Below are positions 35,872-44,050 of a stretch of 44,050 nucleotides of DNA, piece by piece; position 1 is the stretch's first letter, and each line of letters begins with the position of its first letter. Source of the stretch: an uncultured Bacteroidia bacterium. Lineage in GTDB: Bacteria; Bacteroidota; Bacteroidia; J057; CALLMJ01. Under the pieces are notes generated by a model. The model saw nothing but the letters and a program-made list of their open reading frames with translations, did no database searches and was not told the origin of the DNA. The stretch covers positions 1 to 44,050 of the forward strand of contig CALLNY010000012.1 in NCBI GenBank assembly GCA_938005475.1. The letters are read 5' to 3'. A program made the position numbers and the translations under genes.

Positions 35872-36867
35872 CTACCAAATTAAAGCGGCTGAACCCCACG
35901 TAAACCCTGAACCAAATGTAGCTACAATAACCTTATCCCCTTGCTTCATAAAGCCCTCACTTAATGCTTCATGCATACAAATGGGTACTGTTGCCGCTGT
36001 CGTATTACCATATTTATGAATATTTATAAAAAACTTACTCATAGGCTGATTTAATTGCTTAGCTATTGCCTCTATAATCCGTGCATTGGCTTGATGTATC
36101 AAAAATACGTTTACCTCCTCAGGGGACCAGTTCTGATGCTTACAAGCCTCCCAGATAGCTTCTGTCATGCGCGTTACAGCGTGCTTAAACACTTCCCTAC
36201 CGTTCATATAAGGATATAAACCTTTCATATCCGAACTAACTTTGGGTCTTCGTTTGGTAGTAGGTTCAGGTACCCATAAACTTTCAGCGTACTTACCTTG
36301 CGTATAGAGATGAGTAGATAAAATCCCTACTGGTTCTTCTGTAGCCTCTACCACTGCGGCTCCCGCTCCATCCCCAAATAACACGCCTACCGTCCTTCCT
36401 TCATTACTGAAATCAATTGTAGTGGATTGAACCTCAGCTCCCACTAATAATATCTTTTGGTAACGCCCAAATTTAATGTACATCTCCGCAATAGACATCG
36501 CATACAAAAAACCCGAACATTGCATTCTGACGTCCAACATGGGCACAGTACTTTCGGGGCTTATTTTAGCTTGTAAAAAACATCCTGAACCAGGAAAATA
36601 AGCATCAGGGCTCAACGTTGCGAAAATACATAAGTCCATCTCATCAAAAGTGTATCCCGCATTTTGGAGTGCCATCTGAACAGCAGGAACCGCTAAATCC
36701 GAAGGTCCTTCTTCTTTCGTCTCCCAATCTATAAAATGCCTTTCTTTGATACCCGAGCGCTCCGTTATCCATTCATCGGAAGTGTCATATATCTTTTCTA
36801 AATCCAAATTAGTTACAACCTTCGGTGGAACATAAAATCCAGTGCCTGTAATACGCGCGTACTTCAT
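35872..36867 (-). CDS. fabH: Beta-ketoacyl-ACP synthase III (FabH-like)
   Basis: Thiolase-fold condensing enzyme of 331 residues that would start fatty-acid synthesis from an acyl-CoA primer and malonyl-ACP. The catalytic triad is intact: Cys117 in MQCSGFL, His258 in IHQANAR and Asn288 in KYGNTTAA. DEWITERSGIKERH is canonical, though SPDAYFPGSG differs from the usual T-PD---PS, so a FabH paralogue for branched or special acids is possible. The start codon is the ATG at 36867; a TTG at 36912 is the only longer option and overlaps a promoter at 36885-36913. It leads the biotin carrier, SPOR and VOC genes. Confidence 0.92.
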   Translation of the reverse strand: MKYARITGTGFYVPPKVVTNLDLEKIYDTSDEWITERSGIKERHFIDWETKEEGPSDLAVPAVQMALQNAGYTFDEMDLCIFATLSPDAYFPGSGCFLQAKISPESTVPMLDVRMQCSGFLYAMSIAEMYIKFGRYQKILLVGAEVQSTTIDFSNEGRTVGVLFGDGAGAAVVEATEEPVGILSTHLYTQGKYAESLWVPEPTTKRRPKVSSDMKGLYPYMNGREVFKHAVTRMTEAIWEACKHQNWSPEEVNVFLIHQANARIIEAIAKQLNQPMSKFFINIHKYGNTTAATVPICMHEALSEGFMKQGDKVIVATFGSGFTWGSAALIW

Positions 36868-36884
36868 TATTCCTAAGTTTATTG

Positions 36885-36913
36885 CAAAAATAAAAAAATT
36901 TTTACTTTTCAAA
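36885..36913 (-). promoter_or_regulatory. Promoter for fabH, inside the gap after the aminotransferase gene
   Basis: Minus-strand TTTG (36910-36913), 17-nt spacer, TATTTTTG (36885-36892), 17 bases before the ATG at 36867. It allows fabH and the genes after it to be expressed apart from the aminotransferase. Confidence 0.58.
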
Positions 36914-36916
36914 TAA

Positions 36917-38176
36917 CTAAAATTGTAACTGCATGATAGCCTTCTCTAACTGTTCCACAATAACTTGAACTGTATTTCTTTCTATGGTTCCTACACTAAT
37001 TCTATACCAATCCGATTGAGGGTCGTCTCCAAAAGCATAAAATGGAACTATGGCTACTTTCGCTTCTTGAAGGAGATAATCATGAACGTCTGCCGCAGCC
37101 CGCAAAATTTTGCCGTCAGGTGTTTTTGCTCCTTGCAAACCAAATTTTACCGTTAAATAAAGCCCCGCCTGCGGCTCTATCGCTTCCACATCATAACCTT
37201 TCGCTTTTATTGATTGTATTCCTTGATAAATCCCCTCCAACCGAATTAACAATTCTTTTTTTAGGTTACTTATAAAGTTTAAAGGTCTTTGTATATCCTG
37301 AAAATATTGTGCCGTAGCAAATTGCTCAGGTTTGGGAGCCCAAGCTCCTATATGCGAAAGCAACGATTTCATTTTCTGAATAACCTTTCTAGGTCCTATA
37401 CTCCAGCCTACACGCACTCCCGTCGCCGCAAGCGATTTGGAAATCCCATCTACGTAAATCGTATAAGGTCGCATCTCAGGATACAAGGTCACAGGATCAA
37501 AATGTCTATAATTCCCGTATGTTAAAGTCCAATAAATTTGGTCGTACATAACATACAAAGGCTTTTGTTCAGAGCTTCTTTTACTATTTTCTTCTAATAC
37601 CAATTCACAAATTCCTTTTAATTGCTTTTCACTAAAAACAGTACCAGTCGGATTTAATGGAGAACATAAAGCAAGTAAAGTAGCTTCCTGAACATACGGC
37701 GCTATCAAAGAAGCATTCGGCATAAAATAGTCTTCAGCCATCGTTCTTAACATCACAGGCTTACCCCTCAAAATATGAGTATAATGATTATTATTCCACG
37801 ATGGAACAGGAAAAATCACTTTATCCCCCTCGTCAATCAGAGCCATAAATATAGTAAAAATAAGCGGTCTTGCTCCGCCAGCCACTAAAATTTCATCAAC
37901 TTCATACTCTAAACCCAACGTTCCCTTTAAAAATTTTTGTATAGCCTCTCTTAAAATCAATAAACCATCAGCTTCAGGATAATTAGTTTCATGAGCCTGA
38001 TAAGCCTGAATAATAGCATTTTCTAACTCTGAAGGAATAGGAAATAGGTTAGAATCAAAATCTCCAATAGTCAGATTATGAATTTTTTCACCTTGCCTAA
38101 TTTTTTCTTTAATAATACCCGCCAATTTGATAATCTCAGACCCAATTAAGGTTTCAGCCATTTGAGAAACTTTCAT
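36917..38176 (-). CDS. PLP-dependent aminotransferase, class I/II (aspartate aminotransferase-like)
   Basis: A 419-residue fold-type I aminotransferase. Key residues: Asn175 in SPLNPTGTVF, Asp212 and Tyr215 in YDQIYW, and the PLP lysine Lys247 in DGISKSLAATGVRVGW; SVGT near the C-terminus holds the substrate-carboxylate Arg (WYRISVGTIE). The substrate is most likely aspartate or another amino/keto pair, but branched or aromatic substrates cannot be ruled out. It is divergent from icmF, and about 50 bases separate it from fabH. A possible -7 box, TATTTTTG (minus strand, 38202-38209), lies just upstream. Confidence 0.92.
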   Translation of the reverse strand: MKVSQMAETLIGSEIIKLAGIIKEKIRQGEKIHNLTIGDFDSNLFPIPSELENAIIQAYQAHETNYPEADGLLILREAIQKFLKGTLGLEYEVDEILVAGGARPLIFTIFMALIDEGDKVIFPVPSWNNNHYTHILRGKPVMLRTMAEDYFMPNASLIAPYVQEATLLALCSPLNPTGTVFSEKQLKGICELVLEENSKRSSEQKPLYVMYDQIYWTLTYGNYRHFDPVTLYPEMRPYTIYVDGISKSLAATGVRVGWSIGPRKVIQKMKSLLSHIGAWAPKPEQFATAQYFQDIQRPLNFISNLKKELLIRLEGIYQGIQSIKAKGYDVEAIEPQAGLYLTVKFGLQGAKTPDGKILRAAADVHDYLLQEAKVAIVPFYAFGDDPQSDWYRISVGTIERNTVQVIVEQLEKAIMQLQF

Positions 38177-38299
38177 AAAACCGTTTTATCTAATAAGTTC
38201 GCAAAAATAATCACAAAGATTTACTTCTACTAATGATATCCACCAAAGACATCATTCCATGTCTAATAGAAAAAATAGCTTAATAGAAATTCCTACCAA

Positions 38300-38332
38300 T
38301 TGAACGAAATAACGAATTTTTTTGTAATTTTG
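38300..38332 (+). promoter_or_regulatory. Promoter of icmF
   Basis: TTG (38300-38302), 22-nt spacer, TAATTTTG (38325-38332), 16 bases before the ATG at 38349. The spacer is at the long end of the range for the phylum. It is back to back with the aminotransferase upstream region. Confidence 0.55.
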
Positions 38333-38348
38333 CCATAAAAGTTAAGAG

Positions 38349-41300
38349 ATGATAGTCAATACAGCACCAGTAAAGCCTTATCAATCTATAAATAAGATAC
38401 GCGTAGTGACAGCAGCATCTTTATTTGATGGTCATGATGCAAGTATCAATATCATGCGAAGAATCCTACAAAGTTCAGGAGCGGAAGTTATTCATTTAGG
38501 GCATAATCGTTCGGTTGCTGAAATTGTAGACTGTGCTATCCAAGAGGACGCACAAGCCATTGCAGTTACTTCCTACCAAGGGGGACATATGGAGTATTTA
38601 AAATACATGTATGACTTACTCCAAGAAAAAGGTGCAGGGCATATCAAAATTTTTGCTGGCGGTGGCGGTACTATCCTTCCCTCCGAAATCCAAGAACTTC
38701 AAGCCTACGGAATTACCCGAATTTACCATCCAGATGATGGTAGAGCTATGGGATTACAAGGCATGATTAACGACCTACTCCAAAAATCTGATTTTAAAAC
38801 GGTTACTTCCCTAAATGGAGAACTACAAAAGTTAAATGTTCATAACCATTTAGCTATTGCAAGGCTACTAACCCTCATTGAAAATCCTAATGAAAATACT
38901 CATAACCTTCTTCAAACCCTTGAAAAACAAATTAAAACACATAATAAAACAATCCCTGTACTAGGTATTACAGGCACAGGAGGTGCCGGTAAATCCTCTC
39001 TAACCGACGAACTCGTCAGACGTTATTTGAGATACTACCCCGATAAAACTCTTGCTATTATATCTATTGACCCCACCAAAAAAAAGACCGGCGGCGCTTT
39101 ACTCGGCGATAGAATCCGTATGAACGCTATTCACCACCCCAACGTTTACATGCGTTCCTTTGCTACTCGTGAAGCCAATTTATCCGTTAACCGCCATATT
39201 CATGATGCAATTAAAGTATTGAAAGCCGCTGATTTTGATATGATTATCGTTGAATCCGCTGGTATTGGGCAATCCGACTCCCAAATTACCGAATTCGCTG
39301 ACGTATCTATGTACGTAATGACCCCCGAGTTCGGTGCCGCTACCCAACTCGAAAAAATTGATATGCTCGATTTTGCCGATATCGTGGCTATCAATAAATT
39401 TGATAAAAAAGGTGCCCTAGACGCTCTTCGTGACGTAAAAAAACAATATCAAAGAAACCATCAACTCTTCTCAACTCCCGTAGAACAAATGCCCGTCTTT
39501 GGTACTATTGCCTCCCAATTTAACGACCCCGGCGTCAACGTTCTATTCGCCAACCTCATAAAAACTATCAACGCAAAACTCAACGTCCATTTTCCTTTAA
39601 CCCAAGAAATAGAAAATACCCTATCCGAAAAAGTTTATATTATTCCTCCCCATAGAACACGTTACCTCGCCGAAATTGCAGAAGAATCCGAACGTTACAA
39701 TGCCTTTGTAAAACAACAATCTGAACTTGCTACCCAAGCCTACCAACTCTACGGCACTATCCAGTACCTTAAACAAAATTCCATTGACCCCAGCCTCATC
39801 GAAAAAATACAAAAAGAATATGATGAAGTTTACGGTAAACTAACCCAAGAATCCCGTAAATTACTAGAAACATGGGAAGAAAGAAAAGCACGTTTCACAA
39901 AACCTGAATATTCTTATTTTGTACGCGGCAAAGAAATTAAAGTAAAGAACTTTACCGAGTCTTTATCCCATCTTCAAATTCCTAAAATAGCCGTACCTAA
40001 ATTTAAGGATTGGGGCGATATCTTACGATGGAACTACCAAGAAAATTTCCCAGGTGAATTTCCTTATGCGGCAGGTGTTTATCCTTACAAACGTACTAAC
40101 GAAGACCCTACGCGTATGTTCGCAGGTGAGGGAGGACCTGAAAGAACTAACAAGCGTTTCCATTATGTCTCTTTGGGAATGCCTGCCAAACGTCTAAGTA
40201 CCGCTTTTGATTCTGTAACTTTATACGGCGAAAACCCCGACTTTAGACCCGATATCTACGGAAAAATCGGTAACTCAGGCGTCTCTATTGCTTGCCTTGA
40301 CGATGCTAAAAAACTATACTCCGGTTTTGATTTATGCGACCCCGTCACCTCCGTCTCCATGACCATCAATGGTCCCGCCCCCATGTTACTTGCTTACTTC
40401 ATGAACACAGCCATCGACCAACTATGTGAAAAACATATCAAACAAAATGGCCTAGAAGAACAAGTCAATAAAAAAATTGCAGAAATCTACCTTGAAAAAT
40501 GGTCTAATCTCGAAGATGAAAAGAAACTATACCAGGCTACCTGGGAACATAATCAAATGAAATTGAAAGTAGAAGATAATCCCTTACAAGTAAATTATGT
40601 TGAATGGAGAAACTTACAAATTCCTCAATTTATTTATGATTTACTGCCCCACTATCACGGAGAACTCCCCGAAGGAAATAATGGGCTAGGTTTACTTTTG
40701 TTAGGCGTAACCGGTGACCAAGTACTTCCGCTGGAAGTTTACCAAAAAATTAAAGCAGAAGCCATTAGTGTGGTTCGGGGTACCGTTCAAGCGGATATCC
40801 TCAAAGAAGACCAAGCCCAAAATACTTGTATCTTCTCTACCGAATTTGCTCTCAAAATGATGGGAGATATCCAAGAATATTTCATTCACAATAAAGTAAG
40901 AAATTTTTATTCCGTTTCTATTTCAGGGTACCATATTGCAGAAGCAGGTGCCAATCCCATTACGCAATTAGCCCTAACCCTTTCTAATGGTTTTACTTTT
41001 GTAGAATACTATCTTGCTCGTGGCATGCATATAGATGACTTCGCTCCTAACTTGTCCTTTTTCTTTTCTAACGGTATGGACCCCGAGTACTCTGTGATTG
41101 GTCGTGTAGCAAGAAGAATTTGGGCTAAAGCTATGAAAAATAAATACGGCGGCAACGAACGTTCTCAAATGTTAAAATATCATATTCAAACTTCTGGTCG
41201 TTCTTTACACGCCCAAGAAATTGATTTTAATGATATTCGTACTACCCTGCAAGCTCTTTACGCTATCTACGATAATTGTAACTCCTTGCATACCAACGCC

Positions 41301-41876
41301 TACGATGAAGCAATTACTACCCCCACCGAAGAATCCGTCCGCAGGGCTATGGCTATCCAATTGATTATCAACCGTGAACTTGGGCTCGCTAAAAACGAAA
41401 ACCCTTTACAAGGTTCTTTTATCATCGAAGAACTTACCGATTTAGTGGAAGAAGCCGTACTCATGGAATTTAAACGTATCTCCGAACGTGGTGGCGTTCT
41501 CGGCGCTATGGAAACTATGTACCAACGTAACAAAATCCAAGAAGAATCCCTCTACTACGAAACTTTAAAACATACAGGAGAATATCCTATTATCGGTGTG
41601 AATACCTTCTTAAGTAAAAATGGCTCTCCCACCATCATTCCCGCAGAAGTAATTCGTTCCACTGAACAAGAAAAATTACAACAAATCCAAAATATTCAAA
41701 GGCTTCATAAGGTCATGAAAGTTGAATCCAAAGTTGCACTTCAAAAATTACAAGAAGTAGCTTTGAGAAATGGCAATATCTTTGAAGCATTGATGGAAAC
41801 CACAAAAGTTTGTTCGTTAGGACAAATTTCTAAAGCCCTTTATGAAGTTGGAGGACAATACCGAAGAAATATGTAA
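38349..41876 (+). CDS. icmF: Fused isobutyryl-CoA mutase IcmF (B12 domain, G-protein chaperone, mutase)
   Basis: A 1175-residue adenosylcobalamin enzyme that interconverts isobutyryl-CoA and butyryl-CoA, linking valine and fatty-acid metabolism. N-terminal B12 domain (about 17-140) with the lower-ligand histidine His29 in DGHDASIN; MeaI-type GTPase domain (about 200-410) with P-loop GTGGAGKSS (209-217), Asp-containing [17 protein letters not shown] and NKFD (349-352); then the mutase barrel. Substrate-specificity residues match isobutyryl-CoA mutase: Phe591 in RMFAGEGG and Gln824 in AQNTCIF, where methylmalonyl-CoA mutases have Tyr and Arg. Compared with my memory of the Geobacillus protein it carries about 90 extra residues between these two positions. 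The sequence [14 protein letters not shown] is intact. It is monocistronic, with its own promoter. Confidence 0.95.
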   Translation: MIVNTAPVKPYQSINKIRVVTAASLFDGHDASINIMRRILQSSGAEVIHLGHNRSVAEIVDCAIQEDAQAIAVTSYQGGHMEYLKYMYDLLQEKGAGHIKIFAGGGGTILPSEIQELQAYGITRIYHPDDGRAMGLQGMINDLLQKSDFKTVTSLNGELQKLNVHNHLAIARLLTLIENPNENTHNLLQTLEKQIKTHNKTIPVLGITGTGGAGKSSLTDELVRRYLRYYPDKTLAIISIDPTKKKTGGALLGDRIRMNAIHHPNVYMRSFATREANLSVNRHIHDAIKVLKAADFDMIIVESAGIGQSDSQITEFADVSMYVMTPEFGAATQLEKIDMLDFADIVAINKFDKKGALDALRDVKKQYQRNHQLFSTPVEQMPVFGTIASQFNDPGVNVLFANLIKTINAKLNVHFPLTQEIENTLSEKVYIIPPHRTRYLAEIAEESERYNAFVKQQSELATQAYQLYGTIQYLKQNSIDPSLIEKIQKEYDEVYGKLTQESRKLLETWEERKARFTKPEYSYFVRGKEIKVKNFTESLSHLQIPKIAVPKFKDWGDILRWNYQENFPGEFPYAAGVYPYKRTNEDPTRMFAGEGGPERTNKRFHYVSLGMPAKRLSTAFDSVTLYGENPDFRPDIYGKIGNSGVSIACLDDAKKLYSGFDLCDPVTSVSMTINGPAPMLLAYFMNTAIDQLCEKHIKQNGLEEQVNKKIAEIYLEKWSNLEDEKKLYQATWEHNQMKLKVEDNPLQVNYVEWRNLQIPQFIYDLLPHYHGELPEGNNGLGLLLLGVTGDQVLPLEVYQKIKAEAISVVRGTVQADILKEDQAQNTCIFSTEFALKMMGDIQEYFIHNKVRNFYSVSISGYHIAEAGANPITQLALTLSNGFTFVEYYLARGMHIDDFAPNLSFFFSNGMDPEYSVIGRVARRIWAKAMKNKYGGNERSQMLKYHIQTSGRSLHAQEIDFNDIRTTLQALYAIYDNCNSLHTNAYDEAITTPTEESVRRAMAIQLIINRELGLAKNENPLQGSFIIEELTDLVEEAVLMEFKRISERGGVLGAMETMYQRNKIQEESLYYETLKHTGEYPIIGVNTFLSKNGSPTIIPAEVIRSTEQEKLQQIQNIQRLHKVMKVESKVALQKLQEVALRNGNIFEALMETTKVCSLGQISKALYEVGGQYRRNM

Positions 41877-42019
41877 GCATTCTCTAAAATAAAAATGGAT
41901 AAAAGCACCCGCCTCAAGTACCAGCTCATTTTCTAAATAGAAAAATTATTCATTGAAAATTCTAAATATACGTATCCTGATTAATTCATTATACTTTGTT
42001 ATCTAAAACATGCAGGATA

Positions 42020-42392
42020 TCAAGCCAATAGGGTCGGTAATATCTGAAGACCAATGTATTTATTATTGATTTTTATATAAAAATCAACATTAAACAATCT
42101 GTCCCAATCATCAGGGGCAGGTTCTATTTTTACCCCTAGTATTTTTTGTAATTGACCATAAATGGTTTGAATTTCTGTTACATAACCTTCGTAAGTGCGG
42201 TCAATAACTAATTGCATCATATAGTCAATACAATCTTGCTCCGTTATTTCAGCTACTTCGGCTTGAATTACTTCTGTGATTTTGATGTAAAGTCTTTTGC
42301 CAAGTTCAATAATATGTTCTTTTGGCTTCACATTTTTGAAATAATATTCTCTCCATTCTTCAATATTTTTAGGAGCACATTTTCCAATGCCC
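42020..42392 (-). pseudogene. Truncated restriction endonuclease (MjaI-family-like)
   Basis: The minus-strand frame reads GIGKCAPKNIEEWREYYF, then HIIELGKRLYIKITEVI, VIDRTYEGYVTEIQTIYGQL, PAPDDWDRLFNVDFYI and YIGLQILPTLLA before a stop. The last blocks resemble type II endonucleases of the MjaI family (CTAG cutters), from memory. The frame has no ATG, only GTG at 42329-42331, and the protein seems to stop soon after the YIGLQI strand, where the family continues. It starts in a different frame from, and directly inside, the end of the adjacent methyltransferase, consistent with loss of its N-terminus in a deletion. It is probably inactive. Confidence 0.6.
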
Positions 42393-42938
42393 TGTGAAAA
42401 ATGTATTCCATTCTTCTGCTAACATTTTAGATAGTTCCTTTTGTTCTTTCGTAGGTTTGGGGCTATCACCTAATTTTTTGAAAATAAGTATGAATTCATA
42501 ATCTAATTTAATAATTCCATTTCTTGGGTATGGATAAGAACCCATCTGAACACCTCCGCCAGTAGTATTAGAAGTGGTAACTTTTTGCCAGATAATGGCA
42601 CCCATATAATCAAAACCCAGTGTCTCACAAAATTTGATGATTTCTTCTCGAATAGGAATGACTTTATACCGCCCGTAATAAACAGAGCGAGCAAATTGGT
42701 CGCCAATATTTACACATAATCTGCAACCTTTGTGAAGAACCCTATAACATTCTTTCCATACTAAATTCAAATTGTTGATATACGTTTCATAATTGTCGTG
42801 AAAACCAATTTGCTTGTATGAGCCATAATCTTTGAGTTGCCAGTAAGGGGGGGAGGTAATTATCAAATGAACTGAACTATCGGGTAATTCAATCATTTGT
42901 CTGCTATCACCCAATATTATTTTGTGATACGTTTTCAT
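42369..42938 (-). pseudogene. Truncated DNA methyltransferase (TSPPY type), C-terminus lost
   Basis: From the ATG at 42938 (MKTYHKIILGDS) the protein has the catalytic motif TSPPYW (28-33), typical of beta-class N4-cytosine methyltransferases and some N6-adenine enzymes, followed by GFHDNYETYINNL, ECYRVLHKGCRLCVNIGDQ and AIIWQKVTT. It ends EEWNTFFTGHWKMCS. Intact homologues continue from the GHW region into the target-recognition and AdoMet-binding DPFxGSGTT part, which is missing. The frame runs directly into the endonuclease remnant (42020-42392), suggesting a deletion joined the two genes. It is probably inactive. The gene is the cognate partner of the endonuclease. Confidence 0.75.
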
Positions 42939-43012
42939 TCTTTCATTAACAAAATTACAAAATTCCACTGTCAATCAAATATAGGTTGATAGTTTTTATT
43001 TCCTAACATTAC

Positions 43013-43150
43013 CGCTAACGTTTTCGGGCTTTGCGTTCGGGTGGGTTTCGGAGCACAAAACTGTCAACCAGTACCGAACTTAAATAGAAGCACAAAGCTC
43101 CAAGTTTGCACGTCACCTTGCCTGACGCAAAACCCGTGTTAAAGGCAGCC
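43013..43150. repeat. Cassette-like imperfect inverted repeat
   Basis: About 140 bases between the methyltransferase and the HARE-HTH gene have outer arms that pair: TAAC (43016-43019) with GTTA (43138-43141), and GGGCTTTGCGT (43026-43036) with ACGCAAAACCC (43125-43135), ten of eleven positions complementary. The centre holds two similar copies, GGAGCACAAAACTG and AGAAGCACAAAGCTCC. The base composition is much more GC-rich than the surrounding sequence. The layout recalls attC-like folded sites that separate gene cassettes, but canonical integron core triplets are imperfect. It could instead be a small non-autonomous element. Confidence 0.55.
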
Positions 43151-43183
43151 ATTCTTCTCTGTTCGTTATTTTATCCTGTCGAT

Positions 43184-44050
43184 TTAAACACTTGTCTTAC
43201 GTTTTAGAGTTTCAATGTCAAGAACTTGGTTGTATTCCTTTTTGTGAATTTTTTTGCTTGTGATATCAATTTTAACTGTCGAAATAAACTCCTTAAAATC
43301 GGAATTCATTGTCAGTTTATTGATTGTCTCCCAGTCAAGTGCTTCACGATATTTTGCAGGAAAAATAATTTCTGATGAATGTGGGTCGTCAAGATTAAGT
43401 TTGATTACTCCAATACCAAATGATGTTGAAAGTCGAGATAGTTCGCTTCTAAATTCTTCTTCTTCGGAAACTTCGGCAGCAACCAAATAACTTTCGTTTG
43501 CCCAAGATGAGTTTGAAACTGTCTGAAAAAAACTCTCTCTTAAATTCCCAAAACTTAATTCTCGCTTTAGTTCAAATGATAATAGTCGAATTGAAATGTT
43601 TCCAATAGAAGAACTTAATTCATAAACTTCTTGCTTCCAATCTTCAAACGGAAAGTAGCAACCAACGATGTCAGGATGCACCCATTCACCAAATTCTTTT
43701 TTTGAAGACTGTGAATGGTTAATTGTCTTGGTGTAGCAACGCAAATGGTAATAAGCGTAATATGTCAAATATGGGTGAAGGTCTTTCTCTAAAAAGTCAA
43801 ACCGTTTTTTCTTAACTACTGTCGGCTCTTTTGAAATTGCAGAGTCAGAAAGATCAAGTTGGCTTGCTTGTGATTTTAAGTAAAATTTTTTCGGTCTGGT
43901 ATCTGTCTGAGCAAATGGGGAATTTGGATTATCCTTTGCGTTAACATAAATCTGTGCGCCAAGTGTCGCCCAAGGAGTTTTGCCTTCGCTGTTAAGTTGC
44001 TTGTCATAACCTTTTTCTGTCGCCAAAGTCCAAATTTCGTTGGCGGTCAG
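43184..44050 (-). CDS. HARE-HTH domain protein, HrgA-like (cut by right edge)
   Basis: An open frame running off the right edge. The visible N-terminal part (LTANEIWTLATEKGYD, then GKTPWATLGAQIYV and PFAQTDTRPKKFYLK) is a HARE-HTH domain (HB1/ASXL/restriction-endonuclease helix-turn-helix), which recognises DNA in restriction and related proteins. The C-terminal half has IRLLSFELKRELSFGNL and VSNSSWANESYLVAAE, a pattern recalling the E-x-K core of PD-(D/E)XK nucleases and the HrgA family known from Helicobacter restriction loci. That link is a memory-based resemblance. The frame has no ATG in the window before the edge, so its start lies outside. It lies beyond the cassette-like repeat and next to restriction-modification debris, consistent with an accessory defence region. 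Confidence 0.72.
   Translation of the reverse strand: MTANEIWTLATEKGYDKQLNSEGKTPWATLGAQIYVNAKDNPNSPFAQTDTRPKKFYLKSQASQLDLSDSAISKEPTVVKKKRFDFLEKDLHPYLTYYAYYHLRCYTKTINHSQSSKKEFGEWVHPDIVGCYFPFEDWKQEVYELSSSIGNISIRLLSFELKRELSFGNLRESFFQTVSNSSWANESYLVAAEVSEEEEFRSELSRLSTSFGIGVIKLNLDDPHSSEIIFPAKYREALDWETINKLTMNSDFKEFISTVKIDITSKKIHKKEYNQVLDIETLKRKTSV

Noticed and set aside
43013-43150. Canonical integron attC site with an integrase nearby
   Set aside because: The outer triplets do not fit the strict RYYYAAC/GTTRRRY core and no integrase gene is in the window; it is listed only as a cassette-like repeat.
1-44050. CRISPR arrays, rRNA or tRNA genes, insertion-sequence transposases
   Set aside because: Reading both strands I found no regularly spaced short repeats, no tRNA-like cloverleaf with a recognisable anticodon arm, and no transposase motifs.

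Overview
The window looks like chromosomal DNA from an AT-rich, free-living member of the Bacteroidota. The evidence is a complete type IX secretion (T9SS) core locus in the order porP/sprF-gldK-gldL-gldM-gldN, two secreted FG-GAP-repeat proteins ending in T9SS sorting domains, a carboxypeptidase-regulatory-domain TonB receptor, small families typical of the phylum, and upstream sites of the Bacteroidota promoter form TTG-N17..22-TAnnTTTG. Genus cannot be read from the sequence.

Layout. 1-110: start of a secreted protein that runs off the left edge. 359-4477: large subtilisin-like T9SS cargo protease. 4519-6079: a decaying stretch holding an intact flavin-reductase-like gene, the frameshifted tail of a short-chain dehydrogenase and a shattered membrane spermidine synthase. 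6105-10595: bioB, a PHP/PolX-like protein with a ruined polymerase site, a MATE exporter and rfaE2. 10639-16348: the T9SS core locus, closed by a strong terminator. 16433-19635: hemD, hemC and an odd membrane protein with a glycosidase-2-like extracellular part. 19672-21753: ispF, a beta-propeller-like lipoprotein and two small genes. 21755-25637: an acidic secreted protein and the TonB receptor. 25796-28362: PASTA protein, phosphopantetheinyl transferase and an LptF/G permease. 28595-30769: second FG-GAP T9SS cargo. 30889-34487: tightly overlapped operon of a phosphohexomutase, a cysteine desulfurase, a secreted HExxH protein and a GNAT acetyltransferase. 34501-38176: aminotransferase, FabH-like enzyme, biotin carrier protein, SPOR protein and VOC protein. 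38349-41876: fused isobutyryl-CoA mutase IcmF. 41877-44050: accessory end with a collapsed restriction-modification pair, a cassette-like inverted repeat and a HARE-HTH (HrgA-like) protein cut by the right edge.

Together, porP-gldKLMN would build the secretion motor and ring that export the two cargo proteins seen here and probably the protein entering at the left edge. Most of the rest is housekeeping: biotin, heme, isoprenoid, cell-envelope sugar, Fe-S and acyl-CoA metabolism. The most unusual items are the multi-frameshift spermidine synthase remnant, the apparent deletion that fused a methyltransferase to its endonuclease, the glycosidase-2-like membrane protein next to hemCD, a terminator whose U-tract runs straight into the rfaE2 start codon, and the cassette-like repeat before the HARE-HTH gene. 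I saw no clear case of a wholly new multi-gene system.
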